Origin: Labia minor | Taxonomy: Eukaryota; Arthropoda; Insecta; Dermaptera; Spongiphoridae | NCBI GenBank assembly: GCA_963082975.1 | Contig: OY720350.1 | Span: 46,330,734 to 46,394,733 of the forward strand | Length of the DNA stretch: 64,000 nt | Direction: 5' to 3' | Shown: positions 1-14,372 of the stretch, piece after piece | Position numbering within the stretch: position 1 is the first letter of the stretch | Layout of the letters: the number at the start of each line of letters is the position of its first letter | Translations under genes and position numbers: made by a program | Notes under the pieces: generated by a model | What the model was told of the DNA's origin: nothing | Databases searched by the model: none | The model's input: only the letters and a program-made list of their open reading frames with translations

Positions 1-575
1 ATAAATTAATTTCCAGCTACAGAAACAATTTCAAATAATTTAAATGTATCTATTAATGAAATCAAAAACAGATATGGATATAATATAAATATTTTTAATT
101 TTATTTTATTTATAATATATAAGTAGGAGCTGGTTGTGACGTCATGAAAGGCTGGGTGACGTCATATAATTTTAAATTAAGAAATAACTAATGAAGATGA
201 TTTTCCCGAGGATAAAACCAATACAAACTGCATGATTTGTGGAGATTTGTAAAAAAATCTCTTCATGTGAAATTTTGTATGAAAATAACCCTTCCCTTCC
301 TATCGTCGATCGCTACACTTCCGGTTTTCGGATATACACCAAAAGTTGATCAATTCATCATACTGATGCATTAAGTAAATATACCAAATTTCATCAAAAT
401 CCGTTGAGCCGTTCAGGCTGTACATATCTATACGGACGGACGGACGGACGGACAGATATCATGCTAAAGATACTTTTTTCTGTTAAGAAAATGCATGATT
501 CGTGTAGATATGTAAAAATCTCCACATGTGAAATTTGGTGTGAAAACAATACCTCCCTTACTATCGTCGGTCGGT
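1..575 (-). mobile_element. HINE-2 copy A (non-autonomous Helentron-like repeat), cut by the window edge
   Basis: Reverse-oriented copy of a family also present at 20518-21159 and 22334-22950. Its 5' end is intact: ACCGACCGACGATAGT read on the minus strand from 575. Its 3' end, with the GTCGGTCGGT subterminal repeat and hairpin, lies beyond position 1. Inside are a (TCCG)n-type tract near 430-450, a duplicated CACCAAATTTCACATG block, and two TGACGTCA palindromes at 137-144 and 157-164. No coding capacity is visible. Confidence 0.8.
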
Positions 576-1022
576 AAAAAATAATAAACGAAATGACTAA
601 ATAAATTTTCATCTCGATGATCATATTATAGATAACTAAAAAAACTACTTACTTCCTCGTAAACAAAACAGGTATCTATTTATTGATAGTGGAATTTATA
701 ATAAACTAGCTTCAGTCGTATATACAAGAGAAAACCAATTAGGAAACCACAGGTTGACATTTCAAGGACATGATGGGACGATATATGACTTAGGGCTTAG
801 GACATCTGAGTTCAATAACACCTAGAAACAGAAGATATATAGGTATATATATATACATTCCAACTGAAGAAATAAATATTTAGATTGAAATTATCATTAT
901 TAAAGTTGTTTCAAAAAAATAAGAAAAATTTGAAATTTCATAAAAAAATAAAACAATATTATGATAAAAGAGCATCGTTAAATAATAATATAATTCAATG
1001 GGATTGAAATTAGAAACAAAAT
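576..1022. other. AT-rich non-coding spacer
   Basis: No open frame, repeat end or RNA signal was recognised here. It lies upstream of the first visible UGP2 exon and is probably intronic, because the N-terminal exons of that gene must lie further left. Confidence 0.4.
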
Positions 1023-1760
1023 CTGGAGTGTCTCCACTCGACTATCTCGCAATTTGAATTAGATTAAATAACATATATTATATTTAAATTATATTTAATT
1101 AGTTCAATTATAAATTAAAATTAATAAATAATATTTATTAAACCAGCGCGTGATTGGCTCTTTGTTGATGCCATCTCGTCTGGTGCTGGCGCGTAATTTG
1201 CAGTGTTAAATAATTAATTCCGGTACTTTCAGTGGTTCAATCAAGCTGAAATTCTATATATAGCAGTTTTATACAATTTTTAATCATGTGAAAATCTATC
1301 AAACATATATCTTTATTTTTACGGTTAGTTTAGAGCAGTGATTCTCAAACATTGTGCCTCGGCACTTTTGTGTGCCGCGAGATTATCAAAATGTACCGCC
1401 AAATTATTACAAACTTTTTTGGAACTAGGCTCTTAACCATTTCCAACTTTTTTATTTTTTCAATTTGTTTCTAAAAAAAAAAAAAGGTAAACCGTTTTTG
1501 GGACTACTTTTTTTCAATATGGTAAACTTTTACACTTATTTTTTTCTTTGTGTGCCGCTAAATTTTTAAACCATTAAAAGTGTTCTGCGGTAAAAAAAAA
1601 TGGTTGAGAATCACAGGTTTAGAGAAAAAAAATGAAAGGTATGAAAATGAATGCCCACTTCCGTCCGGATGGCTACATTTCTCAAAAGTTGATAGAAAAC
1701 TACGAATTTTGAATAATGCCCGTGTACCAAATTTCATTATTCTAACTCAATATATGATCA
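1023..1760 (-). mobile_element. HINE-1 copy, interrupted by a hAT element
   Basis: Starts with the family 3' hairpin (CTGGAGTGTCTCCACTC) and the subterminal GACTATCTCGC, then runs through the interior in reverse. At 1336 it is broken by a 281-bp hAT MITE and resumes at 1617. It ends near 1760 without the 5' terminus, so it is 5'-truncated. It lies upstream of the first visible UGP2 exon, probably in an intron. Confidence 0.8.
1336..1616. mobile_element. hAT MITE nested in HINE-1
   Basis: Terminal inverted repeats CAGTGATTCTCAAAC and GTTGAGAATCACAG are flanked by an exact 8-bp target duplication, GTTTAGAG (1328-1335 and 1617-1624). CAGTG ends with 8-bp duplications are diagnostic of the hAT superfamily. 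There is no coding capacity. The flanks rejoin into the HINE-1 consensus, so this insertion is the younger of the two. Confidence 0.9.
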
Positions 1761-2029
1761 TTAATTTGAATCAAAAATTTGTCTTGAAACATAAAACTGT
1801 ATGATTTTACCTTTTTCCTTTAAATTTTTAATTTTATTTTAAAAGAAACGTTTTCAGGTTGAATTTCCAAATACTAAATACAATGTTTCAACAAAAGTTG
1901 TCAGTCCAATCTTTAAATATAATTATTATTAATTTATTAAAAGAAAATAATTAATTACTTAATTATTATTGAATAATAATTTATTAATTTTTATATTTAT
2001 TTTGAGTTAATTTTGTGTTTATTTTTTAG

Positions 2030-5206
<3,177 letters not shown>

Positions 5207-5286
5207 AAATTAATTAATTAATTTATCGAATTCGTAATTTAGTTCTGAAAATTCATTCCCTGAAATATAAATATATATATATTAAA

Positions 5287-6593
5287 TCTTATATAACTAT
5301 CGTTTGCACCATTGCTTTTTGATTATAAATATAGGATAATTATAAATATATAGTATATCTTTATAAATTTATATCCAACTTATTTTTGATGTTTTTTTTA
5401 TTAAAAATTTATATAATATATATATATATATATATAATACTTTTTATTCACTTTTATAAAATTATTTCTATCTTTTAATGTATTTTTTATTTTTTATTTT
5501 ATTCTAATACTTGAAGCCAGTCAACTCCAACCATTATTCTACAATTATAATTTTTCTCCAGACATCCTTATCCCATTTTATCTCACTTTTTCATTTTTTT
5601 TTTCAATCAATAGAGAAAGGAAATTTTACCTAGGCAAGTCAAGTGTTATTCAAAGAAGATTCTTATAAATTAAATGGTTTTTGTTGAATCATATTCTCCC
5701 CTACCCCCCTCAGATGAGTTTAATAATTATATTTAATTAATTTTAACAAAAGATATAATTATGATTAATATAATATAAATTAAAATTGATTTATTAGATT
5801 TAAAAAACGAATTTCTTCCTTATATAACAAGGCTGTGTTAATTATTCCTGGAATATCTCAAAAACAAAATTTGAAAGAAAAAATACGTTTTGCAATTTTT
5901 TAAAAATTATCATATATTGAAAGTCAGGAAAATTGTATTAATTATTGATAATAAAAGTATATACATTATACAATTGTTCAGAACATTTGGAATACCTATA
6001 TATCGATATTTAGAAAAATAATAAAAATTTTCTAATTTGGTGCTTAGGAACCCCTCTAAAAAAAATCAAAAAGATTTTTTAAGATCAATAAGGCAATGAT
6101 GATAATGATTTGACATTATCGGGGCATCTTTTCGCAATGAGCAGAAATGTATTTCTACATTAAACTAATATTCTTCTCAAAAAATAAATTTAATAAATAC
6201 ATAAAAAAATATAAAATTTAAATTACACAATTATTTCTGTATTAAATTTTTTAGAAATATATTTAAAAACGCAACAAATTTTGAAATCATTCAAAGGTAT
6301 CGCATTTATAGATTAAATAGCATTGTATTATAATCAAATTATATTAATAAATTTTAAAATAAATTCTTTTAGATTAAATTCTAAATAAAAAAAACTAATA
6401 AACTATTAACTCTAATATATAATTTATTACAATTATTATATATTTTAGGGTAGTGTAAGTAAATAAATCTCGAATTTTATGGATTAAATGTTTTTTCGTT
6501 GAAGGTTTTTCCATTAAAAATGTTGGAGTTGTTAATTATGGGGAAGTAAATATCAGTTTTGTGGTAAAATTAAATTTTATTGAAAATTCAATA
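5287..6593. other. AT-rich intergenic DNA downstream of UGP2
   Basis: Contains (TA)n runs (for example near 5412-5438) and a C-rich patch near 5700. Nothing coding or recognisable as a known element was seen. Confidence 0.4.
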
Positions 6594-6601
6594 TGTTAAA
6601 G

Positions 6602-7363
6602 CAGGGATGGGCAAACTTTTTTAGGATGCGGTCTACTTCTAATTTTTATACAATAAGTCGGTCCACCAGATATTTATTAAAATAATAATAATAATAAACA
6701 ATGTGGTATAAATGTACATAGGTAACTAAAAAAATAGAATAAGAAAGGAACTTAGGTATATATTTTCAAACAAAATTTAAAGATTATAAAAGTATAAAAA
6801 TATCAAGTTCATAAGAAATATTCTGAATCGAATTATTATTTAAGATAAAGTCATGTGAAATTGTCCGCATTAGAAGATTTACACTGCATATCCTCTGCTA
6901 ATTTAGTAAATCTTGGTGTATAATTACTAACTGCCAGTCTTGTACTGCATTCGAGGTGATTGTCTGTAAGACGGGAGCGATATTTTGATTTAATTATATT
7001 CATCGTAGAAAATGCAGATTCACATAGGTAGGTAGAGCCAAAGAACGATGTTAAATTTAATGCGAGACCTTTTAAATTAGGATACTTAACTTCGTCCATT
7101 AAATTCCAAAAAATATTTGTAGGATCTGAATTATGTGCTTTTAAAATTATGTCATTTTGAAGAAGAAGAACTTCATCTTCCTCAATACTTATAGAAAACA
7201 ATTCGTTTATATTTTTGGTTATTTCTTCCCCGAGTAATGGAATTTTTTATAATTTTTTTGCTAAGGAGTAGTTTAAGTAAAAAAGGCAATGAGTAAAGGC
7301 GATCACTTTAAAATGACTCGGCGGTCCACCAGTCGATCGCGATCGACTTAATGCCCATCTCTG
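6602..7363 (-). mobile_element. Internally deleted hAT transposon with intact ends
   Basis: Ends CAGGGATGGGC and GCCCATCTCTG are flanked by an exact 8-bp duplication TGTTAAAG (6594-6601 and 7364-7371). At 762 bp it keeps only the C-terminal part of a transposase on the minus strand. The BED finger and most of the catalytic core are missing. Confidence 0.9.
6851..7246 (-). pseudogene. hAT transposase C-terminal dimerisation domain
   Basis: The open frame includes YPNLKGLALNLTSFFGSTY, LCESAFSTMNIIKSKYRSRL and TDNHLECSTRLAVSNYTP. These match the hAT family C-terminal dimerisation region (LFGSTYLCE.LFS.MN..KSK.RSRLTD..L). The frame is open to the element interior and ends in a normal stop, but about 500 residues of a full transposase are absent. 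It is a deletion derivative that could only move if supplied with transposase in trans. Confidence 0.85.
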
Positions 7364-7545
7364 TGTTAAAGGGTGAGTGGGCATTAAGGTAATTATTAGT
7401 TTTTATTAGACAATCTCATCTTTTCCTCCCCTCAATACCACACACACACAAGAAAATTGAAATTAAAATATTTATTTTAAAATGTTGGAATTCAAAGTTT
7501 ATTAAATTACTTAATGATAATTATATTAATTTGAATAGAAATTAG

Positions 7546-8012
7546 CTGGAGTGTCTCCACTCGACTATCTCACAATTTGAATTGGATTAAATAGCATAAT
7601 ATATTGTATTAATTAATTATAAATTAAAATTAATAAATAATATTTATTAAACCAGTGCATGTTTGGGTCTTTGTTGATGGCACCACGTCACGGGTTGGTG
7701 CGTGAGATTTGCAGTGTTAAAAAATTAATTCTGGTACTTTCAGCAAATAAATCAAGCTGAAATTCTGGACATAGCAGTTTTATACAATTATTAATCATGT
7801 GAAAAATTATCAAACATATATCTTTATTTTTACGGTCACTTTAGAAATAAAAAAATCAAAACGTTGTAGGTAATGACCCTCTTCCGGTTGAGTTACATTT
7901 CTCAAAAGTTGATAGAAAACTACGAATTTTGAATAATGACCATGTACCAAATTTCATGATTCTAGCTCCAACCGATTTTGCGTAATCTTGGCTACATACA
8001 CACACACACACG

Positions 8013-8050
<38 letters not shown>

Positions 8051-8076
8051 AACACACATTTCTCTGGCGAGATAGT
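7546..8076 (-). mobile_element. HINE-1 copy, both termini present
   Basis: The 3' hairpin CTGGAGTGTCTCCACTC is at 7546 and the 5' end reads as GGCGAGATAGT at about 8066-8076. It contains a long (CA)n tract at about 7997-8050. The block after the microsatellite, present in other copies, is deleted so that the microsatellite nearly abuts the 5' end. Confidence 0.85.
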
Positions 8077-8794
8077 AAAAGGATAAAACATGTGAGAGAA
8101 AATCTCATGAATTAACTCTGTTCACTATCTCAGGGTTGGAAATAAAATTTTAAATTATTTGAAAGTTACTATAAAATATCTTTCTTCTTCCTACACCAAT
8201 AATAAGTGGCGGCTGGTAAGACGATTTTTTTTAATTAAAGGATTATATACAAGGCGAGAATCATTATTCTTTTAAAATACGAATTAATAATATTTTTTTT
8301 AACTTATATTCATATATAAAAAAAAAATAAAAAAAAAATTAATTTTATTAAATATTGTTTTTTTGGAAATTAGACTTAAATATTATTCATAAAAATAATT
8401 CATTATTATATTGGGTTTGGCTGGTAATATTAATACTTGGGACACCGAGCTGATATACAATTCTTTAATTATTTATTACAATTATTAAATGTTGCATCAT
8501 TGCATGGAACTTGGGGTCCTCAATAATACATAAATATGTATTATTAGATATATGTTTCTAAGTGCATGAATATTTTTTTTTTATTGGAAGAATGATAAAT
8601 ATATATCGTAATTTATAATTATAAAATATTATTAAAATATATATTTTTAATTTTATTTCGAAATTAAATAAAAAATTTTAAAATATTTTAAATATAAAAA
8701 AAATATCTTTTAAAAAAAGGCGGGAGTCAAATTTCAATATGAGTGTCATTTGTCCATATATAAATTAAAAGATAAGATAAGTTAATTAAAATAT
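8077..8794. repeat. AT-rich stretch with low-complexity interspersed repeat
   Basis: About 8625-8730 matches 11290-11400 and 11482-11552 (AATATTTTTAATTTTATTTC-type sequence ending near GGCGGGAGTC or GCGGGAATC). A short block, TTAAATGTTGCATCATT, recurs at about 10970-10985. GGTAATATTAATACTTGG with CACCGAGCTG near 8420-8455 has a relative near 54820-54905. These are probably eroded mobile elements. No coding sequence was seen. Confidence 0.5.
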
Positions 8795-9789
8795 ATCTAA
8801 TCAAAAACATACCTGTTAAAAAGGGGGCCAAGTTCCTATCGGCTATTTGTTTGCCTAAAAAAGGGTTCAAATCCATCCCAATGCCAAGTTTAGATGCACT
8901 TCAAAATCATTCATAATCATTTTTATCAACAGCCTGATCCACTGGTAAACATTTGGCATTCCAAAGAATCGCCACCACACCCAGTCCTCCGCCTCCTGCA
9001 TCCAGGCACGCCACTTTATTCACGTCAACGGTCCATCTGGCCGAAATTCACTTTACCATACACCCAACTTAAAATATGGTATAGTTGTTAAAATACGTAG
9101 GTACATGGTTTAAAATATCAAAAATTATAATACTTAGAAATTTGAACTTGGCAGGTTTTCGTACTGTACGTAACACTCGTCCCACACCAAGTCCTCCGCC
9201 TCCTGCATCCAGGCACACTAAACGCCACTTTATTCACGTCAACGGTTCATCTTGCCGAAATTCACTTTACCATATACCCAACTTAAAATATGGTATAGTT
9301 GTTAAAATACGTAGGTACTTGGTTTAAAATATCAACAATTTTAATACTTAGAATTAGCAGGTTAATTTATATATTTAAATAATAAATATAATTATACAAT
9401 TAATCTAGTGTTACGTACAGTACGAAAACCTGCCAAGTTCAAATTTCTAAGTATTATAATTTTTGATATTTTAAACCATGTACCTACGTATTTTAACAAC
9501 TATACCATATTTTAAGTTGGGTGTATGGTAAAGTGAATTTCGGCCAGATGGACCGTTGACGTGAATAAAGTGGCGTGCCTGGATGCAGGAGGCGGAGGAC
9601 TGGGTGTGGTGGCGATTCTTTGGAATGCCAAATGTTTACCAGTGGATCAGGCTGTTGATAAAAATGATTATGAATGATTTTGAAGTGCATCTAAACTTGG
9701 CATTGGGATGGATTTGAACCCTTTTTTAGGCAAACAAATAGCCGATAGGAACTTGGCCCCCTTTTTAACAGGTATGTTTTTGATTAGAT
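8795..9789. repeat. 383-bp inverted repeat with a 229-bp loop
   Basis: The left arm 8795-9177 and right arm 9407-9789 are reverse complements. The coordinate sums at both ends of the arms agree (8795+9789 = 9177+9407), so there is no net indel, and the longest 65-residue open frame in each arm is identical. Position 8868 carries a box-B-like GGTTCAAATCC. A transcript across the unit would fold into a long hairpin RNA. It could also be a foldback mobile element, a very recent palindromic duplication or an assembly artefact. Confidence 0.9.
9180..9352 (+). repeat. Diverged direct copy of the arm, inside the hairpin loop
   Basis: This segment repeats 8977-9144 of the left arm in the same orientation, with visible substitutions and a small insertion (CACTAAACGCCAC for CACGCCAC). 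A tandem duplication of the arm sequence therefore pre-dates the inverted duplication. Confidence 0.8.
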
Positions 9790-10109
9790 TTCAATACTTT
9801 TTTTTAAGAAAGCTTCCTATTTTTTCCTTTTTGTGCCGCGCCCGCGTCCATTCTTAGCCTTTGAAGTAATTTTGTGTTTTAAAAAATTGCAAATTTTTTT
9901 AAATTAAAATTATATTTGTTTATATATTAAATATAATAATTTTATTTGTTCTTTTATTTTATAGTTCTGAATTTCCAACTTGTATTAAATAATAAATAAT
10001 TAGAACTATTAATATTAATTGAAAATTATATAGAAACTGTTAAGTTATAACAATAAAAATAAACAAACATTAATTTAAATTATAAAGTAAAATGGTTTAA
10101 CACTATTAT

Positions 10110-10740
10110 ATATATTTATAATTTACACCTAACGCTACTTGTATATGTAAAATGTCACTTCCAGTAGTCAGATCATGATGAAATTTGGTATCTGAATTTT
10201 TTTCATATTTTTAAATCTATATACAAAATAGGAAGCAAATATCTCGAAGCAAACTGGTACTTTACTTGAAAGGTAAACGCAACCAGTGTAGGTAAAGTAC
10301 CACTTCCGGTTAACCGATTTTGACGAAATTTTGATAGAAATCTACAAACTGTGAATAATATCGGCGTACCAAATTTCGAAGTCCTAGCTTGATTAGTTTC
10401 TGACAAAACCAATGAATTCGTTTGAATTCGTTAAAATCGCATTGATATTCGATTATAACAACTCAAGCTTGACCGATTTCTTAAATTTCATAATTTTTTG
10501 TTAACCTACTTATAACACACGACCTGTATGCCAAATTTCATAGCGCTAGGACAATTGGAAATACCCTAAGAATTTTGTTGACCAATCAGTGAATCAGTTC
10601 CAAAATAAGCTATTTTCACAGGGTCATATTTCAGGATCTACTGAAGCTATAACTATGAAATTTGGCATATTGCTTTAGTTCTAGTATATGACTACGTAGA
10701 TAAAATTTTATCTCTGTACTTGCAACAGGCACTGAGATAC
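10110..10740. repeat. Degenerate repeat with motifs shared with both HINE families
   Basis: Contains CACTTCCGGT, CGATTTTGACGAAATTTTGA and several CCAAATTTC blocks. At 10177-10190 is GATGAAATTTGGTA, which also occurs in HINE-1 and HINE-2. No termini were recognised, so class is uncertain. Confidence 0.45.
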
Positions 10741-11281
10741 AGGGGGGTCAAAAGTGACTCCAAACCATTCGTGTAAATATACTTACGGCATGCGCGCGGC
10801 TTGCTGGAACTTGGCCGGCGCACTGCCGTGCGCATAGATATATAAACAAAAGCAAAATTAAATAATAAAAATTTATAAAATTTTGAATTAATATTAAATT
10901 ATTAGTTAATGACTAATAAGTAATTAATAAAATAAAAAAAATAAAATTTATTACAATATTACAATTATTAAATGTTGCATCATTTTAATTAATAAAATAA
11001 AATAAAAGAAATTAAATTTAATCAAAGAACAATGAATAAATAAATATAAAATAATAGATAAAAAAAAAAAAAAAATTTTTTTCCGCCGGTTTCGATCCTG
11101 CTAAGTTGACTATTCAAAACAGTGCCTTTACCCAATAGACTAATATATCTTATCTTATTATGCTAGCTAAAATTGTATATATCTATATTTCTTTCTATAA
11201 AATGACATTTTTAATCTCTTTGCAAGAATTATATGTTTTTTTTGTTTTTGTTTTTGTTTTTTTTGAGAGTGATTAATAAAT
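10741..11281. other. Spacer with a GC-rich patch and a tRNA-like stretch
   Basis: 10780-10845 is GC-rich (GCATGCGCGCGGC, GGCCGGCGCACTGCC). On the minus strand about 11086-11160 has a box-A-like TAGTCTATTGGG and a box-B-like GGATCGAAACC about 40 bases later, suggesting a degenerate tRNA-derived SINE. No foldable complete tRNA was confirmed. Confidence 0.4.
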
Positions 11282-11640
11282 ATATATATATATTTTATTA
11301 AAAATAAATATTTTTAATTTTATTTTGAAATTAAATAATGAATTTTAAAATATTTTAAATATATAAAAAAATGTTAATACAATTCATTTAAAAAAAAGCG
11401 GGAATCAACCAACCGTATTTTTTTGTTAATAATTAATTAATTAAGATTAATAAATATATATATATATATATATATATTATTAAAAATAAATATTTTTAAT
11501 TTTATTTCGAAATTTATTTTATTTTAAAATATTTTAAATATAAAAAAAATATTAATTGAAGTAAAATTGATGACGTCACACCCATATATAATTTTCAATT
11601 AAGAAATTAATAATGAAGCTGTAAGTTTCAAGAGATGTGA
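11282..11640. repeat. Tandem AT-rich repeat relics related to HINE-2
   Basis: Two copies of the AATATTTTTAATTTTATTTC block (about 11300-11400 and 11482-11552) are followed by GATGACGTCACACCC and TTTTCAATTAAGAAATTAAT. These resemble the TGACGTCA-bearing part of HINE-2. It is an eroded or related family member without ends. Confidence 0.45.
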
Positions 11641-12017
11641 TCAATAAAACTCAATTTTTCTTTATAAATACTATATCTAGTGTAAATTTGAAAAAATTCG
11701 TTAGAGCGGTTTTTGAGAACCAATGGTTATATATATATAGAAATATATATACAATTTTAGCTAGCATAATAAGATAAGATAACTTATATTCTTTGTAAGA
11801 GAAAGGGATCTTGACACTTCTCTGCAGTACTGTACCTATTATTTTAAAATGTTTACATCTCACAGGATGGGGAAATAAAAGCCAATTTATTTGTTTTTAT
11901 TTTTTTATAATTTGTGCAAATATTAATAATTAGAATTTTCGTCTTTTTTTTCATTTATGTAAATTTTAAAATAGAGATAAAAAAAGAAATGAAATGAAAA
12001 TAAAATATACATGCTTT

Positions 12018-12055
<38 letters not shown>

Positions 12056-14089
12056 CTATTTAATATTTTTATTTAGTTTTAATTTTTTTAATTTATTTAT
12101 TTAATATATTTTCATATTTGTATATAGATATATATATATGTTATTTTTTAATATAGTAATAAATTTTCTTTTATAAAGATTGTGAAAAAACATTGATTAA
12201 AGGACGTTTTACTCGTTGGTTTTGTAGTGAAAACACACACACACACAAAAGTTTTTTTTTTTATCAATTTTCTTGAATGTAAAAAGAATAACTTTATTTA
12301 TTTTAATAGGGCCAAGTTTTAATAGATTATATATAATGGAAATTATTTTATAAAAAGATTTTATGTTAAAATTGAAAATAAATAAATAATTATTGAAAAA
12401 AAAATGTGAATTCTAGAATCAATTTTTGATTAATTTTTAATCAATTTGAAAATATAAAATAATTTGATTTAATCTATTTGCCATTCTATAAAATATTAGA
12501 TTATTTTGTGTGTTTTATTTTATTTAATCTTGTTTTAAAGAATTGGATTTATAAAAGGCACAAAGTTAGAGAAAGAGAGAGATAGATTGTTAAAATTTGC
12601 CATATAGATAGAATTTCGATTTGGCAGCCATTTTCGAATGATTTGAATTAGGAAAAGGATGCATTTTTTATAATATTTATATATATTATAAAAAAATGTT
12701 TGAATGAATGAAGAGAAAATAAAAATATATATATTTTTATTATATTCACATGGAGGAATTTTGTTGATATTTTTCTAATTTTAGAAAAAATATAAAATAT
12801 ATATAGCCCGCCTGAGTTTGCAACCTTATAATAAATTATCATATACATTCGTTTAAAAAATTTTATCAATTTGTTTTTATATATTTATATGTAATTCGAA
12901 ATAAATATTAATTTCAAGTATCTTTGAAATTTTAATTTGGAAAGTTATTATGCTTTTAACATAATTCATTAGAACACTACTTTTTTTTTTCATAATTAAA
13001 ATTATAAAATATAATTATGGAAAATAAACTTCATTTATTTTTCATTTTAATCAAATATTGAAAACAAAAAATAATTTCTCTAATTTACTACAACTACAAA
13101 TTACTTTAATTTATTAATAGAATATATTAGGAAGCGGGTGCAATTTTTATTCACTATATGAAAAAAATGAAACTGATAAAACAATTCAGTTGTTATAATT
13201 CTATTGCTGTAGTTATTGTTATGTTCATTTAATAATATACTACAAGAGAAAAATGTAAAGTTTTCATCTGAATCTCATTCTTAAGTAATTTTTCTTTTTC
13301 TTTTTTTTGTTATTTAAGTTAAATAGCATATTGACTAAATTTCATCACTATGAATAAATTCTTATTGTAATTTTTATTTTAATTTTTGTTTTCTTGTTAC
13401 TAATTTTTATAATCCAAGTGAAATGTTAATTTTAATTTTTCTAATTTCATGCAATTTCTTGTTTCATTTATTATTATTATTAATATTTTAATTATTATAA
13501 TTATTATTATTATTAAAATTTTATTAATGAAATGATAAAAAAAAAATTCTAAAATAGTATATTGTATATTATAATATGAATTTTCTAATTTAAGAGAAAT
13601 TGTCTATTAGGTAATTCATAATGAATAGAAAAAGATTAATTGAAAGCTAAAAGACGGATTGAAAATTTTTCTAATTTCAACATGAATTAGATGATTTTCT
13701 GGTAAAACATTTATGATATGTCTTTTCATGTGAAATCCTTGGATTGTTCAAAATGAATAATATATAATTATTTTTATTTTTATATATTATTATTCACTAA
13801 TATTCTTTAATTAATTGAAAATTTTGATAAATAAATAAATAAGTCTTTTTTTTAATTTATCATAATTTGATTGAAAAATTACTTTAAAGTTTAACTCATA
13901 TCGACAAATATTGGACTGAGAACAAGAAAATTACAAGGTTTAAAAAAATAACTCCCATTTTGGAAAAATAACAACACCAAAGTCTTGATAAGGGGCCTAA
14001 TAAAGGACCAAATGGTCACATTGGTTTGAAAAAGATGTATATAAAGTTGTATTTCTAAACTTTGTATTTTTCCAACTGACTTTCCGCGG
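11641..14089. other. Long AT-rich intergenic stretch, nothing coding
   Basis: Holds (TA)n near 12020-12047, a short (AC)n near 12234-12246, (ATT)n-type sequence near 13470-13515 and many A or T runs. No gene, RNA or element ends were recognised. Confidence 0.4.
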
Positions 14090-14097
14090 GCTGATAC

Positions 14098-14364
14098 CAG
14101 TGATGTATTGGTAAAATATGAAGTAAGGGAATGGATAGTGGGAGCAAAAAAAAAGTCCTATTTTAAGCAAACTATTTTTTCCATATAATTTTTTATTTTT
14201 TCTTATTCTTACTATACAAAATATTAACGAACACAAAAAAAGAAATTCAAACAGTAGATTTAAGTGGGAGTTGTCGGGACATGATAAAGTACTGGAACGC
14301 GTTCCGATTCTGAAAAAAGGTAAGGGAACGTCGTTCCCCGCGATCTCCTCCCAATACACCACTG
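14098..14364. mobile_element. hAT MITE (267 bp)
   Basis: Ends CAGTGATGTATTGG and CCAATACACCACTG are inverted repeats with hAT-type CAGTG termini. The flanking octamers GCTGATAC and GCTCATTC agree at six of eight positions, consistent with an aged target duplication. The interior has no coding match. Confidence 0.7.
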
Positions 14365-14372
14365 GCTCATTC

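Noticed and set aside
7856-8059. Cys/Val-rich frame on the minus strand
   Set aside because: It is a translation of the (CA)n microsatellite of a HINE-1 copy.
8894-9327. Open frames of 65-80 codons in the inverted repeat
   Set aside because: Identical frames in both arms result from the duplication. The composition and lack of similarity do not suggest a protein.
8900-9800. CRISPR-like array or bacterial origin
   Set aside because: The repeats are long, inverted and only three in number, with no spacer pattern.
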